A stretch of 64,000 nucleotides of DNA from Sepiola atlantica. Taxonomy: Eukaryota > Mollusca > Cephalopoda > Sepiida > Sepiolidae. The translations under genes and the position numbers were made by a program. Shown here piece by piece: positions 22,280-33,905 of the stretch. The notes beneath the pieces are model-generated. The model worked only from the letters and a program-made list of their open reading frames with translations. It had not been told where the DNA came from and ran no database searches. How positions within the stretch are numbered: position 1 is the stretch's first letter; each line of letters opens with the position of its first letter. Location: NCBI GenBank assembly GCA_963556195.1, contig OY744517.1:89084943-89148942 (forward strand), written 5' to 3'.

Positions 22280-22640
22280 AAGTGGCGCTACAAGGTTGGC
22301 CAACAACGGCAATTGGCAGAAGGAAAAGTCAAATAAACACCTTGCCTCTGTAATTGTGGATAGAGGGGGTGTTGCAACAGATTGCCGGTGTTGCGACCTT
22401 GGTTTTGTAAACGAAGCCAAGGTCTGGTAATAGTTATAGTAATAGGAGGAAGACTATGACCTACTGACGGTCTCAAAAGCAAGCACTAAACAGCCACAAA
22501 CAGCCTTTTTTATTTAGCCAAAAGTGTGTCATGTGACCACTATTCAAATTCAGGTTGATAAATAATCAATCCAAACAAGGTAGCTGTTTCCCCCATCACT
22601 CTGCCAAAAGCCACCGGAAGGTAAGGACAACTTTTCCTGA
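22280..22640 (+). repeat. Dispersed repeat R1, copy 1
   Basis: Homologous over about 350 bp to 57050-57405 in the same orientation. Shared blocks: AAGGTTGGCCAACAACGGCA, CACCTTGCCTCTGTAATTGT, GCAACAGATTGC, ACAGCCTTTTTT, CAATCCAAACAAGG, and the end GCCACCGGAAGGTAAGGACA. No poly-A tail, no coding frame and no tRNA-like boxes recognised. Family unknown. Confidence 0.85.
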
Positions 22641-23960
22641 CAAATCAGAACTAACTTTCTCATTGAGTTTTAACCTAACAACTTACCCTTCTTCAAATCG
22701 CATTATTTATGTGGATTTTTTTTATCTCCGAAAGAAGTTTGAATTCTCGCATGTGAGAATGTAGGAAGAATCCTGAAGATACGCGTTGAAAGTGAAATGA
22801 GGCGACAGTTTTTAGAGAAGAAACGACATATTTTGTAAAGAAAGGAACGATAACAGTGTATATAATTAACCAATTTTACTCAGACAAGTAATACAGATTG
22901 ATATGCAACAACAAAAAATGGAGGTTAAAAACGAGGAGGTTAGGTGTGCGAATACGTAGTTTCACGCTATTAAGAATGTTCAAGTAACGACTTGCACGCT
23001 GGAGTACCTCAATTCTAGCTCTTTCCGTGATAGATGTTAAGGTGTTTTCCGCACGAAGCGTCTTCGTGGACATCGGCTGCAAATGCAGCCAGGCCGATCT
23101 CTACCAAGGTTAAGAGTCTGAGAAAGGAATACTTACTACATTCGAATTGCCGTCTGGGGAGCTTCGTCGAGAAGTAATCAAACCTTGTCCAAGATGGAGG
23201 GTAACAAGGAAAATGTAGAAGGAATGGGGTTGGCTGCCAGCGACTTCCATCGAGGGCGTCTATCATTGAACTACTAGCAGGTGTCCTGTTGGGGTTGAAA
23301 AGAGGTCAGAACTCAGTGTGCATGGCTCACGTGGCCCCTAACGGAGCAGAGGTTGGAATATCAAGGGGACACTAAAGGGACACGAGAGACAGTCAATTAA
23401 TGAGTGTAACATAAATACATTTCAATATATTACTTATGTCATTTGACTGGGATATTTAAGGAGTTAGTTGACTTCTATCGATTAAATGTGTGCGTGTCTT
23501 AAAATGCCACTAATTTTTTCTTTGTTACTTACTTTAAATTCAAGTTTGGAAAACAATAATGAATATAATTTATAGTTTTTGTTGTAAGCACCAAATTAGT
23601 TTGGTGCTTATAACAGAAACCTAAGTCATGTCACTCTATTTTCTACGTTATCACCATAGTATGTCTTTGATTTGTTCGAAATAATTTTGCTACCGACCCG
23701 CTTGAACTTATTAATGTTGTACGGTTTTCTAAGTATTATTAAATTGTCATGGAACAGGCATTGCAGCTATTATTTATCAAAGTAAACAAACCTAAAACCA
23801 ATTCCAAGACAAGTTTATGATAATGAGTAACCTTTAATATGTGCTAGAGATCAAACCTCGAAATACTTAAAGACAATCATAAACAACTGGTAAAAAGTGT
23901 GCGAAAATATCGATGACAAAACTGAAGTTCTGGACGTAGAAAAGTTCCATTATTATCGAA
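22641..23960. other. No gene seen
   Basis: Less AT-rich than the surroundings near 23000-23400 but without a supported coding frame. A short hairpin, AAGCACCAAATTAGTTTGGT, lies near 23585. Confidence 0.4.
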
Positions 23961-23961
23961 A

Positions 23962-24514
23962 TTAGTCCGAAAGTCTTGTTACCCTTATCAAATAAGATGA
24001 TTCGAAAGTCTTGTTATCCTTACAAAAAGGGTGGTCCGAAAGTCTTATTATCCTTACCAAAGAGGGTGGTCCGAAAGTCTTGTTAGCATTACCAAAAAGG
24101 GTGATCCGAAAGTCTTGTTAGCCTTACCAAAAAAGGTGATCCGAAAGTCTTGGTATCCTTACCAAAGAGGGTGGTCCAAAAATGTTGTTAGCATTACCAA
24201 AAAGGGGGTCCGTAAGTGATGTTAGCCTTACCAAAAAGGGTAGTCCGAAAGTCTTGTTACTCCTACCAAAATGTAATATCAATAGAGGAACAATCACTAA
24301 AGCAGAGCTTCTTAAATTATCGCAAAGGTCATGGTGCCGCATCAGTTTGTACGAGGTAAATAGCATTTATAGAGACTTTCCTTATGTGTAACATTGTCAA
24401 TGAAAGTGAATAAACTGAACCAGTCACATGTTTTGTAGTGCTGTATTACTTGATCCTCTGTTGTTGTTACTTTTTGGTAGGAGTAGAAGACTTTCGGACC
24501 ACCGTGTATATAAT
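23962..24514. repeat. MITE-like element built of tandem 35-bp TIR units
   Basis: GGTCCGAAAGTCTTGTTA with CCTTACCAAAAAGG repeats about nine times with 34-35 bp spacing (cores at 24003, 24037, 24072, 24107, 24142...) from 23966 to 24272. After about 200 bp of other sequence, one unit occurs inverted at 24470-24510 (read back: CACGGTGGTCCGAAAGTCTT). The inverted unit ends at TATATA. The outer motif resembles a mariner-type terminal inverted repeat, so the array is best read as a TIR amplified in tandem at one end of a short element. Confidence 0.7.
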
Positions 24515-24519
24515 GTTGT

Positions 24520-24870
24520 GTCTTTTAAATTATGGTTTAAATTTCATTGAAATCGGACGTAAAGAGAGGTTTCTGATGGAATTCATATTTCTACTGATTT
24601 ATTATTATCAAAATGTTCAACTTACGTTAGTCATCGTCGATATACAAAGGTTAATTAATCAACATATGGAGAATTGTGGGCATTTCCTTTTGTTATTTAT
24701 CTCAAGAAATGAAAATACTTTAATTCCTAAAGAAAAATTGTGAAAAAAAAAGTAACTATTATGTAGCGTCCGTTTCTTTCAATGAATATTTTCTGTCAAC
24801 ATAAGACAATAATATTCAGTATTAGAATATAAGTGAACAAACGTACGTAGTATGTACCTTACTCTCCCCA
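24520..24870. other. No gene seen
   Basis: AT-rich DNA. GTTTAAATTTCATTGAAATC resembles a phrase found in the 39.3 and 42.2 kb elements (TTTAAGTTTCATTAAAATTGG), so this may be a decayed relative. Confidence 0.35.
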
Positions 24871-24879
24871 TGGGGGGGG

Positions 24880-25070
24880 GTGATACGAGGCCGGTTTAAT
24901 GTAGGAAACCAAGCTCTCCTGGTATGAAACCAAGCTCTCCTAGTAGGGGTGCCTCGAGCGACCTGCAATAAACAAATAACTCTTCGCCTGTGAGGATGGC
25001 CTCATTGCACCGAACAGAACTATACTTCACTCTGATAGTAAGCCCGAGGGCTTATGTCAGCTGCGTATGA
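24880..25070 (-). repeat. Diverged U2-headed SINE
   Basis: On the minus strand, AGCCCTCGGGCTTACTATCA precedes AGTGAAGTATAGTTCTGTTC (compare AGTGTAGTATCTGTTC), then a GC-rich body with AGAGTTATTTGTTTATTGCA and GGCACCCCTACTAGGAGAGC. The order agrees with the long type, but identity is low. Confidence 0.45.
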
Positions 25071-25874
25071 GAAAAACAAAATTCAAAAAGACGGCCCAGG
25101 TAATGAACCCCTTACTTGGAAAATGGTACTACTACATCAGCGAACAATTCCTTACCGATTTCTACATAAAGTTAACGTGACCGAAAAAACGTTTCCCTAC
25201 CCTCAACAACACCCGGTCTTCATTTAAAGAGATTTTCCAGTTGTCTAACTGGAAAACAAAACAATGATTCAATTGTGACTGTCGATTGCTTTCTGTGTCT
25301 CTATTTACCGCGAATTATTCAAATTCGTCTGCCAGTTTAAGACAAAGAAAAGCCAACCATCCGCTTTCGTTTTCTTTAGAAATCTTTTTCTTGTTGTTTT
25401 TAAACACAATAGTCAAATGTTGATGTTCTTTTGTTTGCTTTCCTTTTCTATTTTTTTTTCTTTTTTTTTATTTTTTTTACTAAAAGAAAAATAATGATGT
25501 AACTAACCTACGTACTAGCTACCGATTAACCAACCTATAAGATAAGTGTTTAACTAGTGGTATACTTATTTTTATTTATTTATCTTGGAGAATCTTTTTG
25601 GAATGTGAACACGCGACCTAGACATCAGAAGTGGTAATAAATAACTTTAAGTTCGCCTAATTTTGAACAATAAAAATATGTAAATTCAAGCAAAAAAACC
25701 TACCCGTCATCCGGCGGCTAATAATCTAGCTCTAAATATTTTTTTGTTAAATGTATAACTTACATTAGATTTATACTAAAGATATGTAATGTAAGTTTAA
25801 AAACTAATAGACTTCATTCAAATTACCTCCCTTGAAAATTATTGGATATAATATTTTTAAAAAGGTTTTGGTAA

Positions 25875-26155
25875 TCTACCCTTTTTTATTAAATAACTTT
25901 AATCAATTATTATTAATATCAACAAAACTATTACATATATATAGGAAAAAATAGGACACTACATTTTTAATGAATAACACCAAACATCAATTTTTTAAAA
26001 AAAGTTATCTAAATAGCTGTGTTCTCTACTATATATACAGTATTTCAAACGACTGTATGTATTATTGATTTAATAAAAACAGTGAGCTGTATTGATGAGA
26101 ATGTAGGTATGATAAATGAATAAAAACAACTTTCACGTTTATGCAGATAACCATT
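25875..26155 (+). repeat. Dispersed AT-rich repeat R2, copy 1
   Basis: TTAAATAACTTTAATCAATT, ATTAATATC...AAACTATT, then GATAAATGAATAAAAACAAC match the copies at 33150-33420 and 45640-45955. No coding content. Confidence 0.6.
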
Positions 26156-26448
26156 AGAACAGATACTGTTAAGATGCGCCCATTCTGTCTGGGCGTTAAA
26201 CAATGAAAATGCTATTTAAAACTTATGCAGCACAGATCTATGGATGGACGGAAATTTTGACTATTTCAAACTTGAGCCACACCAAACGACGGACGGATCA
26301 TCTGATAGAGATGTTTGGACGCATCTAAAAAAACAATACTAATATATATATATACATATCTAAATGAATAAATGGCAACGTTTTTTTTACATTTTATTCG
26401 AACTATATTTATATCAAAACAATTATACAATAAAATATTTTCAAACAC

Positions 26449-26451
<3 letters not shown>

Positions 26452-26514
<63 letters not shown>

Positions 26515-26527
26515 GTGTGTGTGTGTA
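26452..26527. repeat. (TG)n(TA)n(TG)n microsatellite
   Basis: TG run, about 25 TA units, then a second TG run. Confidence 0.97.
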
Positions 26528-26742
26528 TCGAAGCAGCATTTTTTCTCTAAGGCACGTATTAGAAGATTTACACATCAACACAAAAAAAGGGTTATTAACA
26601 GGATTAATTTTTACACTAGTACTAATATACTTAAATGTTTATAATACTAAATAAATATAGTTTCGTATTTAAATTTCCCCTTCCCCTTCCCCGCCAAAAT
26701 TAACTATAAACTCACTCCAGGTCTTTACCTGATTGACATTAT

Positions 26743-26795
26743 TCCCACTGAAGATGGACCCAGATGGGTCGGAAAGTACTTTGGACCTAAAAGAA
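26743..26795 (+). ncRNA. Possible decayed hammerhead-like motif
   Basis: CTGAAGA at 26748-26754, then TG, hairpin GACCC-AGAT-GGGTC, G, GAA, palindrome AGTACT, T, and TGG, which pairs with the CCA before the core. Same layout as 3701-3745, with different stem II bases still paired. The extra bases and the tiny stem III weaken it. Confidence 0.3.
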
Positions 26796-27364
26796 AATTA
26801 CGGCATATTCATCAGCCAATTCTCATCCGAGATTAGGACTTTAATCCGGAAAATGGAAGGGATTCATACAAAAATATCCAGACACGAGTTGACGGTTATT
26901 TTTAATAATATATATATAGGACACCATTACTCTTAAAACAATAAATTAATTGCATATTTATTTTTTAAATATTGTCTAATAAAACCATATTCAGTATGTT
27001 TCACGTATAATTTGATTCTGCTGTTTTATTATATATACGAAAAACTTTTCTTTATATTAATATCTTAATTATTCTCAGTAGTAATATTATTTTAAACAAT
27101 TTAATGAATTAAGTTTAAAATTCAAAATCATAACTTCCGTTTCATTATTTGTTTGTGTTTTTCCAGTTACGTTTTAGCACGCGTATATTTACACATACCA
27201 AAAACTTAGATAACTCTGGGAATAACTATTTAAAAAAATAAAGTTTGCATTAAACACAATAATTAACAACGGTTTTCTGTTAATAATTAAAGACATGCGT
27301 TCATTATTTTTGTAAATAAATGTGTTGTTGTTGCTGTTTCTATTTACATTCTTCCACTAGAGCA

Positions 27365-27540
27365 GAGTTATGCACAATGTGGGGAAAATCCAACTCCCCC
27401 AAAAGGGGCACCCTGGATTGGAACAAAAATTTTAATTGCCTCAGTCTATAAGGATTTCTCTTTCACTGACTGAGGGCAGAAACACTAAATTCAGCATCAG
27501 AACAGATACTGCATTTTGCTCTTAGCACAAAAACCGAACG
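27365..27540 (-). repeat. U2-headed SINE, short type
   Basis: On the minus strand: TTTTGTGCTAAGAGCAAAAT, then GCAGTATCTGTTCTGATGCT, TTTCTGCCCTCAGTCAGTGA, CCAATCCAGGGTGCCCCTTT and TTGGATTTTCCCCACATTGT. Matches 14362-14578. Confidence 0.7.
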
Positions 27541-27889
27541 AGTCAACATGTTGGTAGTGATGATGATAATGATGATGATAACTAATATCTGTCATGAAAA
27601 GGAGAAAACACCTCCTCTAATCTTTCTAAATTACAAAAAAAATAGATCCTTTTTTAGATTTTTACAATGCAGTTTTCATATTCCACTTATATAAATATAT
27701 AATTTATATATAGAAAGCACATCGTTATCAATACATGTCGACGAAATTTTCTCTTTTTGTTACTTTCTTAATCGTTTTCTCGACTCTACAAGCTAGTTTC
27801 CGACAGCGCTTTCGATCCATACTCCACGAATTATCAGCAGAGACCCGATTAAGAAACTTACGAAAGAGAAAATTCTGTCGTTTTTAATC

Positions 27890-27892
<3 letters not shown>

Positions 27893-27930
<38 letters not shown>
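27893..27930. repeat. (TA)n microsatellite
   Basis: About 18 TA units. Confidence 0.95.
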
Positions 27931-27931
<1 letters not shown>

Positions 27932-28479
27932 AATACTAAAAATCTTCATAAATATAAAGTTAGGCAATTGATAGCACTAACAGTGAGATTAAAATGCCAA
28001 ATTCATATCCACAATAAAAGAACAATAACTTTCTAATATACTGATCATGCGTATGCGATCGACGTCCTTATGTTAAGTGACGTGTTTAGTACATCGTGAC
28101 CCTTCGAAATTTGAAAGTAACTTAAGATTTTAAACTGGCGAATATTAATTTCATAGTTCAATTAAACTTTAAAGTCAATCACTAAGTTTTCTGGTTAATT
28201 TGTGCAATTAAACATAAGGAAAACATGGATTTTCTCACGCATTTAAGTTGTATCAAAGAACGTAAACGTGGGTGATTTGGGGAGGGAGTATTTTGCCTTT
28301 TTCGATATGAGACCGGGTAAAATAAAAGTGAGCCACTTTAGTTCTCATCCATCCGTCTAAACGTCGATCTGTCTATCCAGCCGTATAACTGACTGCTTCA
28401 TCTTCTGCTGATGGAATGAGGATGGTAAGGAAGTATGAAATATGGAGGAGGCTGGACAGAACTCTTTATTTTCCAAATA

Positions 28480-28547
28480 TCTCTCTTTCTGTCTCTTTCT
28501 TTCTCTCTCCATTTCTCTTTCTCTTTCTTTCTCGCTCTCTTTCTCGG

Positions 28548-28579
<32 letters not shown>

Positions 28580-28711
28580 TTTCTCTCTTTCTCTCTGTCT
28601 CTCTCTCTCTTTCTCTCTTTCTTTCTCTTTTTTCTCTTTCTCTTTTTTCTCTTTCTCTATTTTTTCTCTCTTTCCGTCTTTTTTCTCTCTCTCTCTTTCT
28701 CTCTCTCTCTT

Positions 28712-28757
<46 letters not shown>

Positions 28758-28772
28758 TTTCTCTCTCTATGT
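28480..28772. repeat. (CT)n polypyrimidine tract
   Basis: Imperfect TCTCTTTCTCTCTCTCTTTC blocks for nearly 300 bp with almost no purines. Candidate triplex-forming DNA. Overlapping open frames on both strands are artefacts. Confidence 0.95.
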
Positions 28773-29059
28773 ACGTACTGTGATACGACCCTTATGAAGA
28801 CCACGCGTGTGACCACTATATATATATAGATAAACCCGATCATTTTTTTTTACCAGACTTCATATAACGAACGCCCGAAAATGATATCACGATCAACAAA
28901 AAGACGTATATCATGTTTCGGTTACGTCCACCAGAGACATTAACCCAAGAAGCTCTAAAAAGACTACATCAAACATGCTAAAAATCTGCTCGTCGACCAT
29001 TTGTCATCACAGCTGAGGTCCGTCTTAATCATCATTCTGACAACCTAGGCACTGACTTG

Positions 29060-29312
29060 AATCACCAGACCCTTTTTTGTCAGATTGGGGTATGGTCCGA
29101 CTCGGTCCTTGCAAATACACCCACCGAAGCGCTACCTCCTCCTTGGGAGGAGGGGCTTATTGCCGATCACCTAAGGCGCCCCTATTGGCAAATACCGACG
29201 GGTCCATTCATGGCTATTTTTGCACCCGACCAGAGTACACCCTCGAGGAGCTTGGTTTTTTCTCACCATCAGGTGTTGTATCGCGTCTTGCTGCAGAGAG
29301 AAACAAGTAAAT
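29060..29312 (+). repeat. Diverged SINE related to the U2-headed long type
   Basis: Carries CTCCTCCTTGGGAGGAGGGG, CTTATTGCCGATCACCTAAG, GCGCCCCTATTGGCAAATAC and CGACGGGTCCATTCATGGC, paralleling the body of the long-type SINE; ends with GAGAAACAAGTAAAT, the short-type tail. The U2 head itself is not evident. Confidence 0.45.
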
Positions 29313-29699
29313 CCTGACTCCGTTCAGTTATAAATGAAAATGCAGACATGAAACTGATGCAGGATAACGTAAGAAATTCGAGACGCACTTGAATCTAAGT
29401 TAACAAATATGCAATTATAATGATCTAGTAACTTCAGCCGGTCCAACGATGGAGAAAAGTCGGGAGGTAGTATCTGGAGGCAGGGAAAGCCGATGCCGTA
29501 TACCTCTACTTACCCCGATCTGGGTGTGGCAAATCTGCTATGAGCCCCGGCGGCAATTGTTTTAGCAATGTTCTCCTTAGTTTTAGTTTTTGTTTCCTTA
29601 ATTTGTCGGCAAAATCATATAGGGTCGATTTGAACTAATAAGATTAAAAACGTTACTGCGCATGTGCGTTAAACTGGCCCAAACTTAAATTCTGCAGAA

Positions 29700-30475
29700 C
29701 TTCCACTCTTTTGAAAATAATATATTAAATTTAAAAACTTTTATTCCTTTAATTTTAATTCCTGAAATTTACAGCATTTATTTTTAAAAATTGTATATTT
29801 TAATATACTTTACAGCATTTAATTGTATATTTAAATAAAATTTACACATTCATTAAAAAATTGCATATTTTAATATAATTTACAGAATTAATTAAAAAAT
29901 TGTATATTTTAATATAATTTACAGCATTTATTAAAAAATTGTATATTTTAATATTATTTACAGCATTTAATTGTATATTTTAATATAATTTACAACATTT
30001 ATTAAAGAATTGTATATTTTAATATTATTTACAGCATTTAATTGTATATTTTAATATAATTTACAGCATTTATTTAAAAAACTGTATATTTTAATATAAT
30101 TTGCAGCATTTATTAAAAAATTGTATATTTTAATATTATTTACAGCATTTAATTGCATATTTTAATATAATTTACAGCATTTATTTAAAAAATTGTATAT
30201 TTTTATATAATTTGCAGCATTTATTAAAAAATTGTATATTTTAATATAATTTGCAGCATTTATTAAAAAATTGTATATTTTAATATTATTTACAGCATTT
30301 AATTGTATATTTTTATATAATTCGCAGCATTTATTTTTAAAAATTGTATATTTTAATGATTTACAGCATTTATTAAAAAATTGTATATTTTAATATAATT
30401 TACAACATTTATTAAAGAATTGTATATTTTAATATTATTTACAGCATTTAATTGTATGTTTTAATATAATTTTCT
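29700..30475. repeat. AT-rich satellite with alternating 39- and 32-bp units
   Basis: About 20 units built on ACAGCATTTATTAAAAAATT, GTATATTTTAATATAATTT. A short form lacks the TATTAAAAA segment (ACAGCATTTAATTGTATAT...), and long and short units often alternate (for example 29922-29992), giving a roughly 71-bp higher-order period. Confidence 0.85.
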
Positions 30476-30479
30476 TTTC

Positions 30480-31255
30480 ATAGATGCCGTAAATTTCATT
30501 AAAATTAGAGACTTCTCTGATTTTTGTTAATCAAAATATAATTCACCTAATGGTTGGTTTACAAAATAGTGAGCCATGAGATTCTAGCGCAACAGTGGTT
30601 CAAGTCGTAGCAACCGACCCTCATCTCTCCGACTGAAGAGCTCTCCTCACTGATAGTCCAGGAAGTAATATTTCCATTTAAAAAAACTCAACCTATTTTT
30701 TGTTTCAATAAATGATTTGCTACCCGCCTTTCGTTCATCCGTAAATGTGAGTACGTATGATTATTTAGGTGATAAGTGTCCAAGGATTTCTAGAAATCCT
30801 TCCGAATGTCTCGGACAGTTTTCGTTTCTCTGCTGTTTTTTTAAATATTCTTTTGAGGATGGAAGAAGAAGAAAAGATGTTGTAATAATAAAGATGTTAT
30901 TCCATTGTAATTAGAATCGTGGCGAGTAGAGGGCAAAATATGTTGGTCTTAATCAAGGTAGCCTTGATTTAAATCCAACTGGCTATTGGAACACCTTTTC
31001 TCATGTTTATTTAAAACAGGGATGTGTGACATCCCTCTCCCTTCCTCTATGGGAAACAAAGGCGCTTGTGGAGAGCCTCGTTACATTTTGCTATGGATCT
31101 GTCTGGGTCACGAAAGGGCAGAAAGAAAGTATTGTAAAAAAACATTAAGTTAACGAAGTTGTTCCCTTTTGAACTGGTCGTTTTAAGATGGCAGACATTT
31201 GATTTAAAGAAGTCATTCAGTGCAACGATAGTGACAGTAAAAGGCGGTTATTTTT
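30480..31255. other. No gene seen
   Basis: Mixed DNA without supported features. A short block near 30590 (GTGGTTCAAGTCG) resembles a tRNA B box but has no matching A box. Confidence 0.35.
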
Positions 31256-31261
31256 GCTTTC

Positions 31262-31365
31262 ATTATTATGTATCTATTAAGCACTAATATTTTTGCTTTC
31301 AAAATTATTAGTGCTTAATAGATAAATAATAATATTTATCTATTAAGCACTAATAATTTTCCGAT
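31262..31365. repeat. Triple copy of a 25-bp palindromic block
   Basis: TATCTATTAAGCACTAATA occurs forward near 31271, inverted near 31303-31325, and forward again near 31336, so either pair can form a hairpin. Confidence 0.8.
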
Positions 31366-31405
31366 TATCGGCAAATGATTTAATTGTTCATACATTAAAT
31401 CCATT

Positions 31406-32003
31406 GCTCTTTCTGCTTCTCGTAAAGTCGTTTCTCCCTATCGCTTCAAACACTTTCTCACGCCTGAGGCTATTCTCTATCTCTACAAATCCACAATCAG
31501 ACCATATATGGAGTACTGTTGTCATATTTGGGCAGGTGAATCTCTGTCCCATTTGAGGGTTGTTAATGAGGTGCAGAAACGTATCTGTAATTTGATTGTC
31601 CCTACCCTTTCTGTGTCTCTATACCCCCTCCCTCACAGACGTGATGTTGCTAGTCTCAGTCCTTTCTATAAGTACTATAATGGCATGTGTTCTTCAGAAT
31701 TATGTGATCTATTCCCCGCTTTTTTTTTTTGTTCCAGCTCGTTTGACTCGTTGGTCAAGTGGTCTCCATCAATTTGCTATTATAATACAGCTTCCTATTC
31801 CAGTAGCTTTTTTTCCAAGAACCGCAGGCTTGTGGAACTCTCTTACTGTTGACTGTTTTCCTCTTACCGATAATCTTTGTATTTTCAAGACTAAGGGCAA
31901 TAGGCATCTCCTGTCTTTGCGAGAATAATATTTGTTCTTATTTGCTCCTTGCATCAAGTTGCTTCATGCCTTGTCTGGGGTGATTTCCATTAAAAAAAAA
32001 AAT
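31406..32003 (+). pseudogene. 5'-truncated LINE: ORF2 C-terminus, 3' UTR and A-tail
   Basis: Frame from 31406: SRKVVSPYRFKHFLTPEAIL, LYKSTIRPYMEYCCHIWAGE, then QKRICNLIV and HRRDVASLSPFYKYYNGMCS. This is the C-terminal region of CR1/Jockey-type LINEs (RP.MEYC.HIW...L...QKR...L..RR.VASL..FY.YY.G.CS.EL). A one-base slip at a T-run near 31720 moves the rest to the next frame: ARLTRWSSGLHQF, FFPRTAGLWNSLTVDCFP, FKTKGNRHLLSL, then stop at about 31926. A 3' UTR-like stretch and an A-run at 31992-32003 follow. Apart from the slip it is well preserved, so insertion was fairly recent. Confidence 0.85.
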
Positions 32004-32440
32004 GGGGGTTGCTTTCTAAGTGCCAAAGAGATTTCATGATTATTTTACTATTCGTCCAGTTGTTGGGGACACGATGATCGCACACGGTCACACGCACCTA
32101 TTACGCGTCACTCGTTAAGTGTGTTAACTGACCGTTTCAAAACCTCACTCCCTAATTTAACACGTAATCTTGTTCGATAAATCTAAGCTTTCCAATCCTC
32201 ACTCCTCCCTCGCTCCTTTTACATCTAACAATATATTAATATTTTAAAAGGAATAACAGAAAAGATACTACTCTCCCTCCATCAAAAAAAAAAGAAGGGA
32301 ATACCTGGGAAGATGGTCTCATGACAAGAGAACATATACTACATAAACCAGCCCTAAAAAAAAAGGATGTAAGAACTGGGAGGATTACATCTAACCTCTT
32401 AAAAGGGAGGGGGGTAATTACTCGGGGAGAAGGGAATTTG

Positions 32441-32630
32441 GGGGAGGACTTCTGGCTTCCGGTGAAAAAATCGTGTATGGATGCCTGAAAGTGTTCCATT
32501 TTTTTTATTCATATTAATTAGAGACTTTTTTTCATCATATTCAAATAATTAACATAATACAGAAAAATTGTTGTATCACTTTCAGGCATCCATACACGAT
32601 TTTTTCATCGGAAACCAGAAGTCCTCCCCA
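32441..32630. repeat. Inverted repeat with 53-bp arms
   Basis: 32441-32493 and 32577-32630 are inverted with few mismatches (ATGGATGCCTGAAAGTG against CACTTTCAGGCATCCAT). Weaker pairing extends outward through GGGAGAAGGGAATT and AACTTCGCTTCTGCC. The spacer is about 83 bp. MITE or foldback type. Confidence 0.85.
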
Positions 32631-32737
32631 AAACTTCGCTTCTGCCATTACTCGGAGGACGGTCTTATGACAACATAACCAAGTACAATGATAGATTAAA
32701 TCTTTTTTTTTTTTCATTCATTTTTTAAATGTTGATA

Positions 32738-32882
32738 TGGGATGTGGGTGTCCTTCCAAATTGTCGGCTGATGCAATACGCAAGCTGAACAGGTTATTTA
32801 ATGATGACCGAACAGGAAAATACATTATTTATTAGGTCAAGCATATTGTTAAAGAGATATAGCACTATGGATATGTTATCTG
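32738..32882 (+). repeat. Dispersed repeat R3, copy 1
   Basis: GGGTGTCCTTCCAAATTGTC, GCAATACGCAAGCTGAACAG, TATTTATTAGGTCAAGCATA and GATATAGCACTATGGATATG match 35687-35828 almost base for base. The 35.7 kb copy directly abuts the LINE fragment at 35215-35720, so R3 may be part of that element. Confidence 0.88.
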
Positions 32883-32917
32883 TTATGCCTAGTGAAAAAA
32901 TTTTTTTTAAAAGCTCC

Positions 32918-32965
32918 TTTAGTCTTTTGACTAAGATCTAAGTGTAGTATCTGTTCTCAGCATCT
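32918..32965 (+). repeat. U2 snRNA 5'-end fragment
   Basis: TTTAGTCTTTTGACTAAGAT, CTAAGTGTAGTATCTGTTCT is close to the U2 5' end (GGCCUUUUGGCUAAGAUCAA, GUGUAGUAUCUGUUCU). The stem-I hairpin is changed on both sides (AGTC-TTTT-GACT instead of GGCC-TTTT-GGCT) yet still pairs. Too short to be a U2 gene; likely a SINE head. Confidence 0.65.
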
Positions 32966-33149
32966 TAGCGACATCAAACGTGAATTTAAAAATAATACGG
33001 CGTCGTTAACGGAAAAGAGGAAGGTGAGAGGGAAATGGGGACACAGATAGCCAATCAGTAGCTCGCTTGCTAGCCAGCCTCCCTCTTTCTCGTTTTTTTC
33101 CGGTCGGTAAGAATTCTTGCGAGCGAATAGTTTTTCTTAAAATGATTTT

Positions 33150-33420
33150 ATGAAAAAATTCTTATTTAATTACTGTCAATATCCACGAAACTATTGGACA
33201 TAAGTAGATAAAATAGTATAATAAAAATAGAAATTAATAATATCGAATATTAATTTATTATGAAGTGCTTATAAATCGATATGCAAATTAGCCTATCCAA
33301 TGTCTGTCGTGAGATCGTTCGTCTGTACTATAAATAGAGTATTTAAAATAACAGTAACCAATTTTGATTGTAATATAGGAGTGATAAATGAAAAAAAAAA
33401 CGTTTGCATTTATTATATAT
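33150..33420 (+). repeat. Dispersed AT-rich repeat R2, copy 2
   Basis: TTATTTAATTACTGTCAATA, AAACTATTGGACATA, then AACAGTAACCAATTTTGATT, GTGATAAATGAAAA and GTTTGCATTTATTATATATA match 45640-45955 and, less well, 25875-26155. Confidence 0.7.
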
Positions 33421-33455
33421 ATATAATGTGCGTGTGTGTGTGGTGATTTTTTTTT

Positions 33456-33889
33456 TGGTCCCCCGATTTATAAAATCGGTGGACTTATGTTTTGAGGCAT
33501 GTCCGTCCGTCCATCGATCCGGATTTTTCTCCACAACCATCCATTGAATTTCTCTGAAATTTTGCATGAAGTTGTAACTTTGGTCAGGTTAGAAAGTGAC
33601 ATTCTCCGATTTTTGAAAAAAAAATCTGGTTAGCCCCCCCCCCCCCCCCCCAGGGGGTCAAAAGTCCCCAAAATGGCCAAAAATGACCCTTTTCTCCCAT
33701 AACGTTTGATCCATCAATTCAATTTTTCTGAAATTTGGCCAAAATGTAGAGGCAATTGTTCTGGATATAAAATGAGCATCCTTGACCTCAGAAAAATTCT
33801 GGTTCAAAGGGGGACCAAAAATGCCCCAAATTGCCCAAATTTATTGCATTTTACACTCGCCACATCGAGACACATATAGAGGGGGACCA
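33456..33889. repeat. 434-bp element with short TIRs and CCGAT palindrome
   Basis: Ends are TGGTCCCCC and GGGGGACCA (9-bp inverted repeat). The left end continues CCGATTTATAAAATCGG, a palindrome; the body has CATGTCCGTCCGTCCATC, a C16 run at 33635-33650, and two diverged internal copies of AACCATCCATTGAATTTCTC-like sequence (33534 and 33709). No coding content. Confidence 0.55.
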
Positions 33890-33905
33890 CACACGCGCGG
33901 CTTGT

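Noticed and set aside
22742..22800. Hammerhead-like CTGAAGATACGCGTTGAAAG
   Set aside because: The core boxes are present, but no stem III or stem I can form after GAA.
28416..28843. Overlapping Ser/Leu/Phe and Arg/Glu/Lys frames
   Set aside because: They are shadows of the (CT)n tract on opposite strands.
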